A DNA stretch of 54,625 bases from Candidatus Scalindua sp. Lineage in GTDB: Bacteria > Planctomycetota > Brocadiia > Brocadiales > Scalinduaceae. The translations under genes were made by a program, and so were the position numbers. Where the stretch lies: contig JAIQZU010000001.1 in the NCBI GenBank assembly GCA_021776915.1, positions 1 through 54,625 of the forward strand. The letters run 5' to 3'. A model generated the notes under the pieces. It did not search any database and was not told the origin of the DNA. It saw only the letters and a program-made list of their open reading frames with translations. Shown here in pieces: positions 33,894 to 43,150 of this stretch; positions within the stretch are counted from its first letter, which is position 1; every line of letters starts with the position of its first letter.

Positions 33894-35208
33894 TATCACG
33901 CAGGAAATTGAATTGCTCAAGCAGGGGATGAGCATTTTCTCAGATACGGTTACCGAAGGTATGGAAGCAAAAACGAAAGAGGTCTTTGGCGAATCGTTGT
34001 CTCCGGCAGAAAGTGTCAAGCGTGTCATTAAAGACGTAAAAGAAAAAGGTGATGAAGCCCTGGAGTTTTATTCAGAGAAGTTTGAGGGTTTGAGTCTGTC
34101 TGCAAAGGATTTCAGAATCAAGGAATCTGAGATAGAGGACGCCTACAAAAAGGTTTCTCCGGAATTTCTCAGTGCCATGAAGAATGCCAGGGAAAATATA
34201 CGTGTCTTTCAGGAGTACATTCGTGTGCGTGAGCTCAAGCCATTTCATTCTAAAGGAACCAGGATAACGGTGAAATATGACGCCATTGAAAACGTCGGAA
34301 TTTATGTACCCGGTGGTTCCGCCTCATATCCGTCCACGGTATTAATGAATGCTATACCTGCGAGGGTAGCAGGGGTGAAAAAAATTGTAGTAGTAACTCC
34401 ACCCGGCAGGGATGGAAAGATCTCCCCTGAGAGACTGGTTGCGTGCAGGGAGGCAAATGTAGACGAGGTTTATATGATTGGCGGCGTACATTCAATAGCC
34501 GCTCTCACGTTTGGTACAAAGACCGTCCCGAAGGTGGACAAGATAGTCGGGCCAGGTAATGTATTTGTGACGCTTGCCAAGAGGGAGGCGTATGGGCATG
34601 TCGGCATAGACATGCTGGCAGGGCCGAGTGAGGTGCTCATAATAGCGGACGAGACCGCTAATCATGAGTATGTCGCCTCTGATCTGCTGTCGCAGGCAGA
34701 ACATGCTCCCGGTATTTCGATCCTGGTTACCTGTTCAGAGGTACTTGCTAATGGAGTGTTGCAGGAGATATCCAGACAAATTGGTACCCTGCCTCGCAGT
34801 GATCTGATTAAAGAGTCTTTAGATAAATTTGGTTTTATCATACTTACAAAAGATTTGAATGAGGCAGTTGATATTTCGAACACACTGGCTCCGGAACACC
34901 TTCAGGTAATAGTGAAAAACGAAGAAGAAATATTGTCGGGGTTGATACATGCGGGCGCTATATTTGTCGGACCATTCACACCGGTAGCAGTTGGGGACTA
35001 CATTGCCGGGCCTTCGCACGTCCTGCCAACAGGCGGAACGGCGAGATTTTGCTCAGGACTGTCTGTAAATGATTTCCTGAAAAGGACAAGCATAATTTCA
35101 TATTCAGAAGAGGTTCTGAGAACATCAGCCAATGATATAATTACGATTGCAGAGTCGGAAGGCCTGCAGGCCCATGCTAATTCGGTACGCATAAGGGTAG
35201 ATAAATGA
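33865..35208 (+). CDS. hisD: Histidinol dehydrogenase
   Basis: HisD performs the last two oxidations of histidine synthesis. The 447-residue protein shows [46 protein letters not shown] with the zinc-ligand Gln and His, and LAPEHLQ near the end. It begins 29 nt inside the upstream small gene, so it is translationally overlapped. It is followed by hisC and hisB in the order hisDCB, each with a short repeat-bearing gap between them. Confidence 0.97.
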   Translation: MKILRSQECNITQEIELLKQGMSIFSDTVTEGMEAKTKEVFGESLSPAESVKRVIKDVKEKGDEALEFYSEKFEGLSLSAKDFRIKESEIEDAYKKVSPEFLSAMKNARENIRVFQEYIRVRELKPFHSKGTRITVKYDAIENVGIYVPGGSASYPSTVLMNAIPARVAGVKKIVVVTPPGRDGKISPERLVACREANVDEVYMIGGVHSIAALTFGTKTVPKVDKIVGPGNVFVTLAKREAYGHVGIDMLAGPSEVLIIADETANHEYVASDLLSQAEHAPGISILVTCSEVLANGVLQEISRQIGTLPRSDLIKESLDKFGFIILTKDLNEAVDISNTLAPEHLQVIVKNEEEILSGLIHAGAIFVGPFTPVAVGDYIAGPSHVLPTGGTARFCSGLSVNDFLKRTSIISYSEEVLRTSANDIITIAESEGLQAHANSVRIRVDK

Positions 35209-35220
35209 ATTGTACAAGAT

Positions 35221-35248
35221 GTAGGGGCGAACGGCCGTTCGCCCCTAC
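35221..35248. repeat. 28-bp perfect palindrome between hisD and hisC
   Basis: The 14-base arm GTAGGGGCGAACGG is followed directly by its exact reverse complement (35235-35248). It is much more GC-rich than its surroundings. It lies 11 nt upstream of hisC ATG 35260, inside the his operon, where an RNA hairpin would be close to the ribosome site. A widely dispersed palindromic repeat is the likely identity. Confidence 0.85.
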
Positions 35249-35259
35249 TCTTCAAAGAA

Positions 35260-36321
35260 ATGGAAACTAAGGCACAATCAAATTATTTCAGGAAAAATAT
35301 TGATAAGATGAGCGGGTATGTTCCCGGCGAACAGCCGCAGGACGGCCAGTACATCAAACTCAATACAAATGAGAATCCATACCCTCCCTCCGCAAAGGTT
35401 ATTGCCGCATTGAAGGATGAGGTAAATGAAAAATTGAGGTTGTATCCTGACCCAAGCGCCACAAGTGCAAGAAAAAAGGTTGCAGAGGTTTTTGGTACAA
35501 GGCCTGAAAGGGTTATGATCGGCAACGGATCTGATGAACTTTTGACCATAATAATCAGGAGTTTTGTTGGAGAGGGTGACAAGGTGGTTTACCCGTATCC
35601 TTCGTATCTTTTGTACAAAACTCTATCAGAGATTCAGGATGCCGAAGAGTGTATTATAGATTTTCTTGAAGATTATTCTTTACCGGAAAAAATTATAGTT
35701 AAAGACGCTGCCGTTACTTTTATATGCAATCCAAACTCACCATCCGGGACAATGATACCGGTTGAAGAGGTGTCGGGAATTGCAGGGAAGATAGAAGGTA
35801 TAATAGTGGTTGATGAGGCGTATGTTGATTTTGCCGATGACAACTGTATGAGACTTGTGGATAAGCATCCAAACCTCATTGTTCTGCGCACACTTTCCAA
35901 ATCATATTCCCTGGCCGGAATACGTCTGGGTTTTGCCGTGGCTCAGGAATGCCTGATAAACGGCATGATTAAGGTCAAGGATTCGTATAACGTTGACAGG
36001 CTCAGCATGGCATCTGCGGTTGCAGCGCTGGGCGATCAGGAAACATTCAGGGAAAACGTTACCCGGATTAAGAATACGCGGGAGCGCCTGATAGATTCAC
36101 TTAAAAAGGCGGGATTTTTTGTATACCCATCCCAGGCAAACTTTGTTATGATCAGGTGCCGGGATGCCGATAAGGCAAGAAATATTTATCAGGAACTGAA
36201 GAAAAGAAAGATACTAATCCGGTATATAGAACAACCAGGGCTGGATGACTGCCTGAGGATTACTGTTGGAACAGACGAAGAAATAGATGCCTTAATTGAT
36301 GAGTTGACCAAAATTAAATAA
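35260..36321 (+). CDS. hisC: Histidinol-phosphate aminotransferase
   Basis: HisC is a class I PLP-dependent aminotransferase that makes histidinol phosphate from imidazole-acetol phosphate. The 353-residue protein has LNTNENPYPPSAKV, the PLP-contact NPNSPSG, the Asp-Tyr pair VVDEAYVDF, the Schiff-base Lys in TLSKSYSLAGIRLGF, and a C-terminal LRITVGTDEE. It follows hisD after a perfect palindrome and precedes hisB. Confidence 0.96.
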   Translation: METKAQSNYFRKNIDKMSGYVPGEQPQDGQYIKLNTNENPYPPSAKVIAALKDEVNEKLRLYPDPSATSARKKVAEVFGTRPERVMIGNGSDELLTIIIRSFVGEGDKVVYPYPSYLLYKTLSEIQDAEECIIDFLEDYSLPEKIIVKDAAVTFICNPNSPSGTMIPVEEVSGIAGKIEGIIVVDEAYVDFADDNCMRLVDKHPNLIVLRTLSKSYSLAGIRLGFAVAQECLINGMIKVKDSYNVDRLSMASAVAALGDQETFRENVTRIKNTRERLIDSLKKAGFFVYPSQANFVMIRCRDADKARNIYQELKKRKILIRYIEQPGLDDCLRITVGTDEEIDALIDELTKIK

Positions 36322-36322
36322 A

Positions 36323-36460
36323 CACGAAGCTCTAAATACGAAATACGAAACAATTTCAAAATTATAAATACAAATGATTCAAACTATGTTTTGAATTTCT
36401 GTCATTTGGTATTCTGTTTTGTCTCGGATTTCGATATTCGAATCTCGAATTTGTCAAACC
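36323..36460. repeat. AT-rich imperfect inverted repeat between hisC and hisB
   Basis: This gap holds tandem short words (AAATACGAAATACGAAA) on the left and a partly complementary stretch on the right (TTTCGATATTCGAATCTCGAATTT), plus inner arms around 36370-36410 (CAAATGATTCAAAC against GTTTTGAATTTCTGTCATTTG). Similar words occur at 53405-53435. It looks like a dispersed intergenic repeat. Confidence 0.5.
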
Positions 36461-36498
36461 AGGCTTTAGTATTTTTTGCAATATTATAAGAGGGATTT

Positions 36499-37089
36499 AT
36501 GGGAAAGAGAACCTCAAACATAGACAGAAAGACGAGTGAAACCAGTATCAGCCTGTCGCTTAATCTGGACGGTGAAGGTAAGCGCTCTGTATCAACCGGT
36601 ATAGGCTTCTTTGATCACATGCTGGATCTATTTGCAAAACACGCACTATTTGATCTGGAGATTAAGGCAGAAGGCGATACCAATGTTGACTACCATCATA
36701 CGGTTGAGGATGTTGGTATTTGTCTTGGTCAGGCTGTGAAAGAGGCTTTAGGTGATAAGGCGGGCATAGTCCGTTTTTCCAACGTCAGTGTGCCAATGCA
36801 GGAATCACTGGCAAATATAGCTATTGACATCAGCGGGCGTTCGGCACTTGTCTTCAATGCAAAGCTGGACTCAAAAAAGATTGGTGATTTTGATTCTGAA
36901 CTCATCAAGGAATTTCTGGAGGCATTTACAGTAAACGCAGGACTGAACCTTCATGTGGATGTTCCGTACGGTGAAAATGCACATCACATCGCAGAAGCGA
37001 TTTTCAAAGGTTTAGCAAAGGCCCTTGACAGGGCAACCAGAATCGATGGACGAACTGATGAGGTTCCATCGACAAAGGGTGTTCTGTAA
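36499..37089 (+). CDS. hisB: Imidazoleglycerol-phosphate dehydratase
   Basis: HisB removes water from imidazoleglycerol phosphate. The 196-residue protein contains the manganese-binding histidine motifs [36 protein letters not shown] and [15 protein letters not shown]. It is a single-domain HisB without the phosphatase domain found in Escherichia coli. GAGGGATTT precedes ATG 36499. It is the third gene of the his block; the remaining his genes are outside the window. Confidence 0.97.
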   Translation: MGKRTSNIDRKTSETSISLSLNLDGEGKRSVSTGIGFFDHMLDLFAKHALFDLEIKAEGDTNVDYHHTVEDVGICLGQAVKEALGDKAGIVRFSNVSVPMQESLANIAIDISGRSALVFNAKLDSKKIGDFDSELIKEFLEAFTVNAGLNLHVDVPYGENAHHIAEAIFKGLAKALDRATRIDGRTDEVPSTKGVL

Positions 37090-37164
37090 GTAACGGCCAT
37101 CTGCATACTTTCATCATTTCTTCTGTATACACAAACAATTATATAATCGAAAGGGGATTTCTCT

Positions 37165-38370
37165 GTGACAATATACAATAAATCTGTATTGAGGTATGTT
37201 CAAACACTGCCTTTTGCGGTTCTGATTATTGGTTTTCTTTTATACGTTTCCGGTCAGCCTGCATGGTCGGATGAGCAGGCGAAGGACGTTTCACCACAAT
37301 ACTTTGGGGAAAGAGTTGCACATACACCATGGCCCATGCACCGTCATGACCTGCACCATACGGGACGTAGTCCTTACGCGGGAGCTGAGACAAACGACAT
37401 AAAATGGGAGTTTCAGACCGGGGCGCCAATATCATCCTCTCCCGTAATAGGCATAGACGGTACTATATATTTCGGATCGCAGGACAAGCACCTCTATGCA
37501 CTGAATCCTGACGGTACTTTGAAATGGAAATTTGAGACGGGGGCTGAAGTGGATTCAACACCCGCAATTGATATTGACGGTGTAATATATTTTGGCTCAT
37601 GGGACAAACATCTTTATGCCCTTTATCCGGACGGCAAACTGAAATGGAAACACAAGACAAATGGAGGCATTATCTCTTCCCCCGCAATTGGAGATGACGG
37701 TTCCCTTTACTTTGGAGGTTGGGATAACAGGGTGCATGCCGTGGATGCGGAAGGAAAGCACATGTGGGAATACAAGACGGCAGACCACATATGGTCGTCT
37801 CCTGCGATAGGGAATGACGGTATGGTTTATTGCGGTGCAGAAGATTACTATATGTTTGCTCTCAGGCCTGATGGCAAGGCAGTGTGGTCGTTCGGCACTC
37901 GCTATCTGCTGGAGTCATCACCTTCAATTGGAGATGACGGAACAATATATTTCGGTTCTGAGGACGCGAACCTCTTCGCTCTTGAACCTGACGGCAAACT
38001 GAAATGGAAATTTAAGACCGAATATGATATTGATTCATCCACCGCCCTGGCGTTGGACGGGACGATTTATATAGGTTCAGGTGACGGCAGTCTCTATGCA
38101 ATAAATCCTGACGGTACTCTCAAATGGACGTTTAAAACAAAATATTCAGTAATGTCATCGCCCGTCATTGATGCTAATGGAATAATATACGTAGGTTCGA
38201 GGGACAAAAAGTTCTATGCCGTCAATCCGGACGGTACCATGAAATGGTATATAGAAACAGGCGGTGCCATAGAATCATCCGCCTCAATAGATAAAGACGG
38301 GACTATTTATATAGCATCAACAGACGGCAAGCTCTATGCGATAGGGGAAAAGATGGAAGCCTATCCGTGA
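37165..38370 (+). CDS. Exported PQQ-like beta-propeller protein, eight blades
   Basis: A signal peptide (FAVLIIGFLLYVSGQPAWS) is followed by a 401-residue chain made of about eight near-regular 40-residue repeats of the type DGTIYFGS-DKHLYALNPDG-LKWKFET. The period and the Trp/Gly placement are those of PQQ enzyme/BamB-type propellers. No cysteine pair, heme motif or dehydrogenase catalytic residues are recognisable, so it is more likely a scaffold or binding protein than a PQQ dehydrogenase. The start is GTG 37165 with AAAGGGGAT upstream. Repeat identity is high, which suggests recent internal duplication. Confidence 0.87.
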   Translation: MTIYNKSVLRYVQTLPFAVLIIGFLLYVSGQPAWSDEQAKDVSPQYFGERVAHTPWPMHRHDLHHTGRSPYAGAETNDIKWEFQTGAPISSSPVIGIDGTIYFGSQDKHLYALNPDGTLKWKFETGAEVDSTPAIDIDGVIYFGSWDKHLYALYPDGKLKWKHKTNGGIISSPAIGDDGSLYFGGWDNRVHAVDAEGKHMWEYKTADHIWSSPAIGNDGMVYCGAEDYYMFALRPDGKAVWSFGTRYLLESSPSIGDDGTIYFGSEDANLFALEPDGKLKWKFKTEYDIDSSTALALDGTIYIGSGDGSLYAINPDGTLKWTFKTKYSVMSSPVIDANGIIYVGSRDKKFYAVNPDGTMKWYIETGGAIESSASIDKDGTIYIASTDGKLYAIGEKMEAYP

Positions 38371-38467
38371 TGATTTATGGCTGAATTAGAAGTAGTATAC
38401 GGGAGGCAAGAAAAGAGCCGGCTGAGAGGCTCGATTCACTATGGCATTAACCAGAATAGAGGTTTAA

Positions 38468-39529
38468 ATGAATATTGCAGTGATTGGTGCTTCGGGTTCA
38501 ATAGGTAGTGAGGTTGCTCGCCAGATAGTTTCTACCCGGTTGCTGGAAAACAACGAGCAATTACAGCTTGTTGGGAGAACGGAAGGCACCAGTTCTAAAG
38601 CGTTATATGGGCTTTCTACAGATCTACAGGACGCTTATGCCGAGATTTGTCCAATAATTGAAGTAACCCTCAACAAAGAAGATATATCAGCCGACCTTAT
38701 CATTGTGGCTGCCGGTACTAGCGCACCCGTCAATAATCCCGTTCAAAACATTTCTAGAGATTCCCTGGCTAAACAAAACATACCGGTTTTTGAAGATTAT
38801 GCCTCGGCTCTGGCCCGTCATGGAAAAGGGAGTGAAATTGTTATTTGTGTTTCTAACCCCCATGAACTTGCAGTAGAAATCTTTGCAAGGCATCTTGATC
38901 GAAAAAGGGTCATTGGTATTGGCGCCTATCTGGACTCCCTGCGATTCAGAAAGGAGATTGCAAAAGATATCGGTATTCGTCGCCAGAAAGTACATGGTTT
39001 TATGATTGGAGAACATGGTAATAACATAGTTCCCATCTGGAGTAATGTTCATGTTTACGGTTTTAAAGAAGATACACTGGTTGATACCTTAAATAAAATA
39101 CGCCGTGGTTACTCAACCATTAACCTTCCTCAAGATATCGCTCAGGCCAGGAGCAATATTGATAAATTAATAATTGAAGGTAAAATACAAGAGGCATTCA
39201 AATCCGCCGAGCAGTATCCTCCGGATATAAGAGTAGTTTTAAAATCGGATATTACTCACTTCAGTGGTTCCAAAACTGTAACCGGTACTGTCAACGCCAC
39301 ACTGGAATTGATTAAGACAATCACCCTGGGACACGATGCATTTATTTCGGGACAGATCAAACTGGAAGGTGAATTTTACGGAATTCATGGTATAATCGGT
39401 GTTACTTTCGTGGCAGGGAATATGGGAGTGGAAAAAGTATTAGAAATCCCGCTCGAAAAAGAAGAAAAGCAATTGCTGATTCAAAATGCCAGAAACATTA
39501 ATCAGAAAATTGCTGAATGGTTGTCTTAA
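38468..39529 (+). CDS. Lactate/malate dehydrogenase-fold NAD-dependent oxidoreductase, substrate unknown
   Basis: This 353-residue protein has the LDH/MDH plan: IAVIGASGSIGSEVARQI (NAD fold), ADLIIVAAGTSAP, CVSNPHELAVEIFA, the substrate Arg in YLDSLRFR and the catalytic His in GEHGNNIVPIWS. The specificity loop, where malate dehydrogenases have Arg (ARKPG) and lactate dehydrogenases Gln, reads GTSAPVNNP, so neither substrate is supported. The chain is about 40 residues longer than usual, with the extra segment around residues 220-255. It follows the propeller gene with no obvious metabolic partner. Confidence 0.82.
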   Translation: MNIAVIGASGSIGSEVARQIVSTRLLENNEQLQLVGRTEGTSSKALYGLSTDLQDAYAEICPIIEVTLNKEDISADLIIVAAGTSAPVNNPVQNISRDSLAKQNIPVFEDYASALARHGKGSEIVICVSNPHELAVEIFARHLDRKRVIGIGAYLDSLRFRKEIAKDIGIRRQKVHGFMIGEHGNNIVPIWSNVHVYGFKEDTLVDTLNKIRRGYSTINLPQDIAQARSNIDKLIIEGKIQEAFKSAEQYPPDIRVVLKSDITHFSGSKTVTGTVNATLELIKTITLGHDAFISGQIKLEGEFYGIHGIIGVTFVAGNMGVEKVLEIPLEKEEKQLLIQNARNINQKIAEWLS

Positions 39530-39625
39530 TTAAGACTATGCTTTAAGTTTCTTTCCATGCCCGGACGGCAGGCAGGTGTGTCAAGTATTGATAATACCTC
39601 CCCGAAAAACAAAAGGAGTAAAGTC

Positions 39626-40384
39626 ATGAAGCCTGATAATTTTATTCAAAGTCGCCGGAAATTTCTCAGGAACGTTTCATATGGCACTATCGCCTTAACC
39701 ACGGCAGGGGCATTTGCTCAAAACCTCATTAGCACTACGGCTGAAACATTAGCCGAAGCCCTTACTCTTACACCACGGCAGACAGAGGGTCCGTTCTACC
39801 CGGACAAGCTTCCGTTCGATACCGATAATGATCTTCTCATAGTCAATAATTCCGCCACGTCCGCCGCAGGAGAGGTTACAAGCCTCACGGGTCGTGTTCT
39901 CACTTCGGCAGGAGTGCCAATCAGTAAAGCGGTCGTTGAAATCTGGCATGTTGATAACAACGGGATCTACCTCCACACGAGATGCCCCAATCAAGACCAA
40001 CGCGACAGAAACTTCCAGGGATACGGAAGTACAATTACCAGTCAATCGGGAGAATATTATTTTCGTACTATCAAGCCTGTGTTTTATGACCTGGGGGTAA
40101 AGCGTACGCCGCACATCCACTTCATTGTCAGGAAGGGTGATAAACGGCTACTCACAACCCAGATGTATATAAAGGGACATCCGTGGAATGAGAAGGATTT
40201 TATATTTCAAAGTATTCAGGGTAAGGAGCCTCGTGAGGCCGTTCTCGTGGATTTCAAGCCAATCAAAGGCTCTGCGACCGGCGAATTGAAGGCACAATTC
40301 GATATTGTAATCGGTGCAACTCCAGAAGATCCATCAAAAGATATAACCAGAAATCGTGATGGACTCCCGGTTGAAAGGCAATAG
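39626..40384 (+). CDS. Tat-exported intradiol ring-cleavage dioxygenase-like protein
   Basis: I choose ATG 39626 (AAAAGGAG upstream), which gives a twin-arginine signal (QSRRKFLRNVSYGTIALTTAG). The mature part matches protocatechuate/catechol dioxygenases: TPRQTEGPFYP, VVEIWHVDNNGIYLH, IKPVFYDLG and RTPHIHF. The expected iron ligands (two Tyr, two His) all have candidates. Classic enzymes use oxygen on catechols in the cytoplasm; export by Tat and an anaerobic-looking host make the natural role unclear. Similar exported proteins are known in many bacteria without assigned substrates. Confidence 0.83.
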   Translation: MKPDNFIQSRRKFLRNVSYGTIALTTAGAFAQNLISTTAETLAEALTLTPRQTEGPFYPDKLPFDTDNDLLIVNNSATSAAGEVTSLTGRVLTSAGVPISKAVVEIWHVDNNGIYLHTRCPNQDQRDRNFQGYGSTITSQSGEYYFRTIKPVFYDLGVKRTPHIHFIVRKGDKRLLTTQMYIKGHPWNEKDFIFQSIQGKEPREAVLVDFKPIKGSATGELKAQFDIVIGATPEDPSKDITRNRDGLPVERQ

Positions 40385-40863
40385 TGTCACCTACAACTGA
40401 GATTGAAATAATTATAAAGAATCAGGGACGGCAGGAATTTAATCTTATATACCTGTTTTCTATAATAACTCATGAATACAGTCATTTCTCACCCATTATT
40501 TCTTATGTTTTTTGGAGGAATCTTTACTGGGATAATTATTCCGGTAATAATGAAAAGATAACCTTTTCACAACTGATGATAATAGTACATATAGGCCTAT
40601 TATTTTGACTCCGTGCTCTTTGGGATACATCATTAACCTTCAATCGTATATTAAATCCTTCTTTCCATCAATTCCATAAAGAATAAAAACCACCATTTAT
40701 CTGCAAGTATCCCACACATAAACTATTGACTAAATATTACAAAATGTAGAATGAATTTATTGAAAAAATGAGTATTTATTTAAAAAAAAACTTTTTTTTA
40801 TACGTTTTTAATAAGATAATATAGATATATAAAAACGGTACAAGTTTAACCAGGGGGGGTAAT
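40385..40863. other. AT-rich intergenic region before msrAB
   Basis: About 480 bases, very AT-rich toward the end, with a poly-A/poly-T stretch at about 40779-40800. A weak 74-codon frame (40384-40608, GTG start) is present but has no family resemblance. I find no RNA gene. The promoter of msrAB is probably within the last 100 bases, but I cannot choose one. Confidence 0.4.
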
Positions 40864-41934
40864 ATGTCGGGAAAAAGCATTAAATCTGTGTTTTCAATGT
40901 TTGTTATACTTCTTGTGCAATCCAGTTTATTTGCTGAAACAAAAGATGAGAAAGCAACCTTTGCCGGAGGTTGTTTCTGGTGTATGGAACATCCTTTCGA
41001 AAAACTGGAAGGTGTTTCATCGGTTATATCAGGTTATACAGGCGGACGTAAGGAAAACCCGGCATACGAAGAGGTTTCGGCAGGGGCAACCTTTCATTTT
41101 GAATCTGTCCAGATAGCGTATGATCCGTCTAAAATAAGTTATTCAGAACTTCTTGATGTATTCTGGAGACAGATAGATCCCACCGATCCGGGCGGCCAGT
41201 TTGTCGACCGGGGCCTGCAATACAGGACAGCTATTTTTTACCACAATGAAGAACAAAAAAATTTAGCAGAGGAATCTAAAGAACAATTGGATAAATCAGG
41301 AAGATACGAAGAGCAAATCGTTACTGAGATTACTGAGGCAACTTCATTTTATAAAGCTGAAGAATATCATCAGGATTATTATAAAAAGAGTCCGCTGCAG
41401 TATAAGGCGTATAGAAGAGGCTCAGGTCGTGATAAATTCCTGGAAAGGATTTGGGGTAAAAAAATGGAAACAGAACATAGCAGCAAATATCAAATATTTA
41501 AAAAACCCACAAATGAGGAACTGAGAACAAAATTGAACCCATTACAATATAAAGTAACTCAAGAAGATGGTACAGAAAGGCCATTCGAGAATGAATTTTG
41601 GGAAAATAAAAAAGAGGGAATTTACGTTGATATTGTTTCCGGTGAACCTCTTTTCATCTCACATGACAAGTTTGCTTCCGGGACCGGCTGGCCAAGTTTT
41701 ACCAAAACGCTTGAGCCCGAACATATTGTAGAAGTTGAAGACAGAAAGTTCTTTGTGAAGAGAATAGAAGTAAGAAGCAAATATGCTGATTCTCATCTTG
41801 GGCATGTGTTTAATGATGGTCCCGAGCCAACAGGACTCCGCTATTGCATAAACTCTGCTTCTCTCCGCTTCATTCCAAAAGAGGATCTGGACAAAGAAGG
41901 ATATGGTGAATATAAAAAACTTTTTGAAAAATAA
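40864..41934 (+). CDS. msrAB: Exported MsrA-MsrB fusion, methionine sulfoxide reductase
   Basis: This 356-residue protein has a signal peptide ([15 protein letters not shown]), then an MsrA domain with [17 protein letters not shown] (Cys37 catalytic; Cys40), then an MsrB domain with [19 protein letters not shown] and the catalytic Cys in [14 protein letters not shown]. Together they repair both S- and R-methionine sulfoxide in exported proteins, as PilB does in Neisseria. The MsrB part lacks the zinc CxxC pairs, as in PilB-type fusions, and SGCGWP reads SGTGWP, so the usual resolving Cys there is absent. GGGGGGTAAT precedes ATG 40864. Confidence 0.94.
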   Translation: MSGKSIKSVFSMFVILLVQSSLFAETKDEKATFAGGCFWCMEHPFEKLEGVSSVISGYTGGRKENPAYEEVSAGATFHFESVQIAYDPSKISYSELLDVFWRQIDPTDPGGQFVDRGLQYRTAIFYHNEEQKNLAEESKEQLDKSGRYEEQIVTEITEATSFYKAEEYHQDYYKKSPLQYKAYRRGSGRDKFLERIWGKKMETEHSSKYQIFKKPTNEELRTKLNPLQYKVTQEDGTERPFENEFWENKKEGIYVDIVSGEPLFISHDKFASGTGWPSFTKTLEPEHIVEVEDRKFFVKRIEVRSKYADSHLGHVFNDGPEPTGLRYCINSASLRFIPKEDLDKEGYGEYKKLFEK

Positions 41935-42139
41935 AAAACTTCCCATAAAAACGGTAGGGACTGTTCCACCTGCCCGGAAGTTAGTTTGACTGGCGAACAG
42001 CCGGTATTATCATCTCGTTTGTAAACATGTCCTGCACTTTTTATTTTACCTGATAAGTGAATAAATTTGTTATTACTGTGAAACGGGAATTTAGAAAACA
42101 GTAATCTATATTTCCGCTCAACAAACTGTGGGAGTCTAA

Positions 42140-42994
42140 ATGGCTAAAGTATTAATTGCAGGTTGCGGAGACATTGGCACAAGTCTTGGAAAGGCTTTGA
42201 TTAAAAGTGGACACTACGTAGTGGGACTGAGACGCCACCCTCCTATTGAAAATCCGGGTATTAATTTTATTGCAGTAGATTTAACAAACCCCTCTACGTT
42301 GAGAGGTATAGATACTGATTTCGATCAGGTATTTTTTATGGCGGCGCCTAATGAACATGATTTACATGCTTATAAGCAGATCTATGAAGTTGGGTTGGAA
42401 AATTTATTATGTAAATTATCTGAGAGTCATCATAACCCGAACTGGATATTGATATCTTCTACCAGTGTCTATGGTCAGGTAGATGGAGGATGGGTTGATG
42501 AGACCTCGCTGACTGAACCTGAGAGGTTTAACGGGCAGTTACAATTGTTGTCGGAACAGAGAGTTTTGTCAGAGAACAAAAACAATCTGGTTGTTCGTTT
42601 CTCCGGGATATATGGTCCGGGACGTAAACGGTTGTTAAGAATGGCTCAAAAAGGTGGGCCGATACAGCATGAGCCTCCTTATTACACTAACCGAATTCAT
42701 AAAGAAGACTGCGTGGGTGTATTGAAGTTTTTATTCGAAAAAAGATTGGACGGTACAAAATTACATTCACACTATTTAGCATGTGATGATGAACCTGTCC
42801 CAATGTGGGAAGTGGTTTCTTGGATAGCTAAGCAGCTTAAGTGGAAGCAGCCTGATATCAAATCTACAGAGAAAATTGTCACCAAAAACAAGAGATGTTG
42901 TAATAAGCGGTTAAAGGAGCTGGGTTACCATTTTAAATATCCAACTTACAAAGAAGGATACCCGCAATTAATAAAAGAATTTAAAAATTCTTAA
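42140..42994 (+). CDS. SDR-family NAD(P)-dependent epimerase-like protein (YeeZ-like)
   Basis: This 284-residue protein begins with the nucleotide-binding motif KVLIAGCGDIGTSLGKAL and continues with YeeZ-like segments: ISSTSVYGQVDGGWVDE, VVRFSGIYGPGRKRLL and RIHKEDCVGVLKFL. The YxxxK active site of classical SDRs is not evident, so it may be an atypical or non-catalytic member. Family annotation is usually sugar epimerase or unknown. It is a single gene between msrAB and the exporter operon. Confidence 0.82.
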   Translation: MAKVLIAGCGDIGTSLGKALIKSGHYVVGLRRHPPIENPGINFIAVDLTNPSTLRGIDTDFDQVFFMAAPNEHDLHAYKQIYEVGLENLLCKLSESHHNPNWILISSTSVYGQVDGGWVDETSLTEPERFNGQLQLLSEQRVLSENKNNLVVRFSGIYGPGRKRLLRMAQKGGPIQHEPPYYTNRIHKEDCVGVLKFLFEKRLDGTKLHSHYLACDDEPVPMWEVVSWIAKQLKWKQPDIKSTEKIVTKNKRCCNKRLKELGYHFKYPTYKEGYPQLIKEFKNS

Positions 42995-43150
42995 ACCGAA
43001 AATTTATTACATAATTATTTCCATAAATAAATGAAGTATTGGATAATTTTACTGAATTTTGCTGAATACTAAAACTTATGAGACTAGATAAAAACGATAT
43101 TATGATATCTGGCATAAAAAAACTATGTCTTTAAAAAGAATGGGACATTC

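Noticed and set aside
40384-40608. 74-codon frame starting with GTG at the dioxygenase stop
   Set aside because: No ribosome site, no family features, composition like non-coding DNA; kept only as part of the intergenic note.
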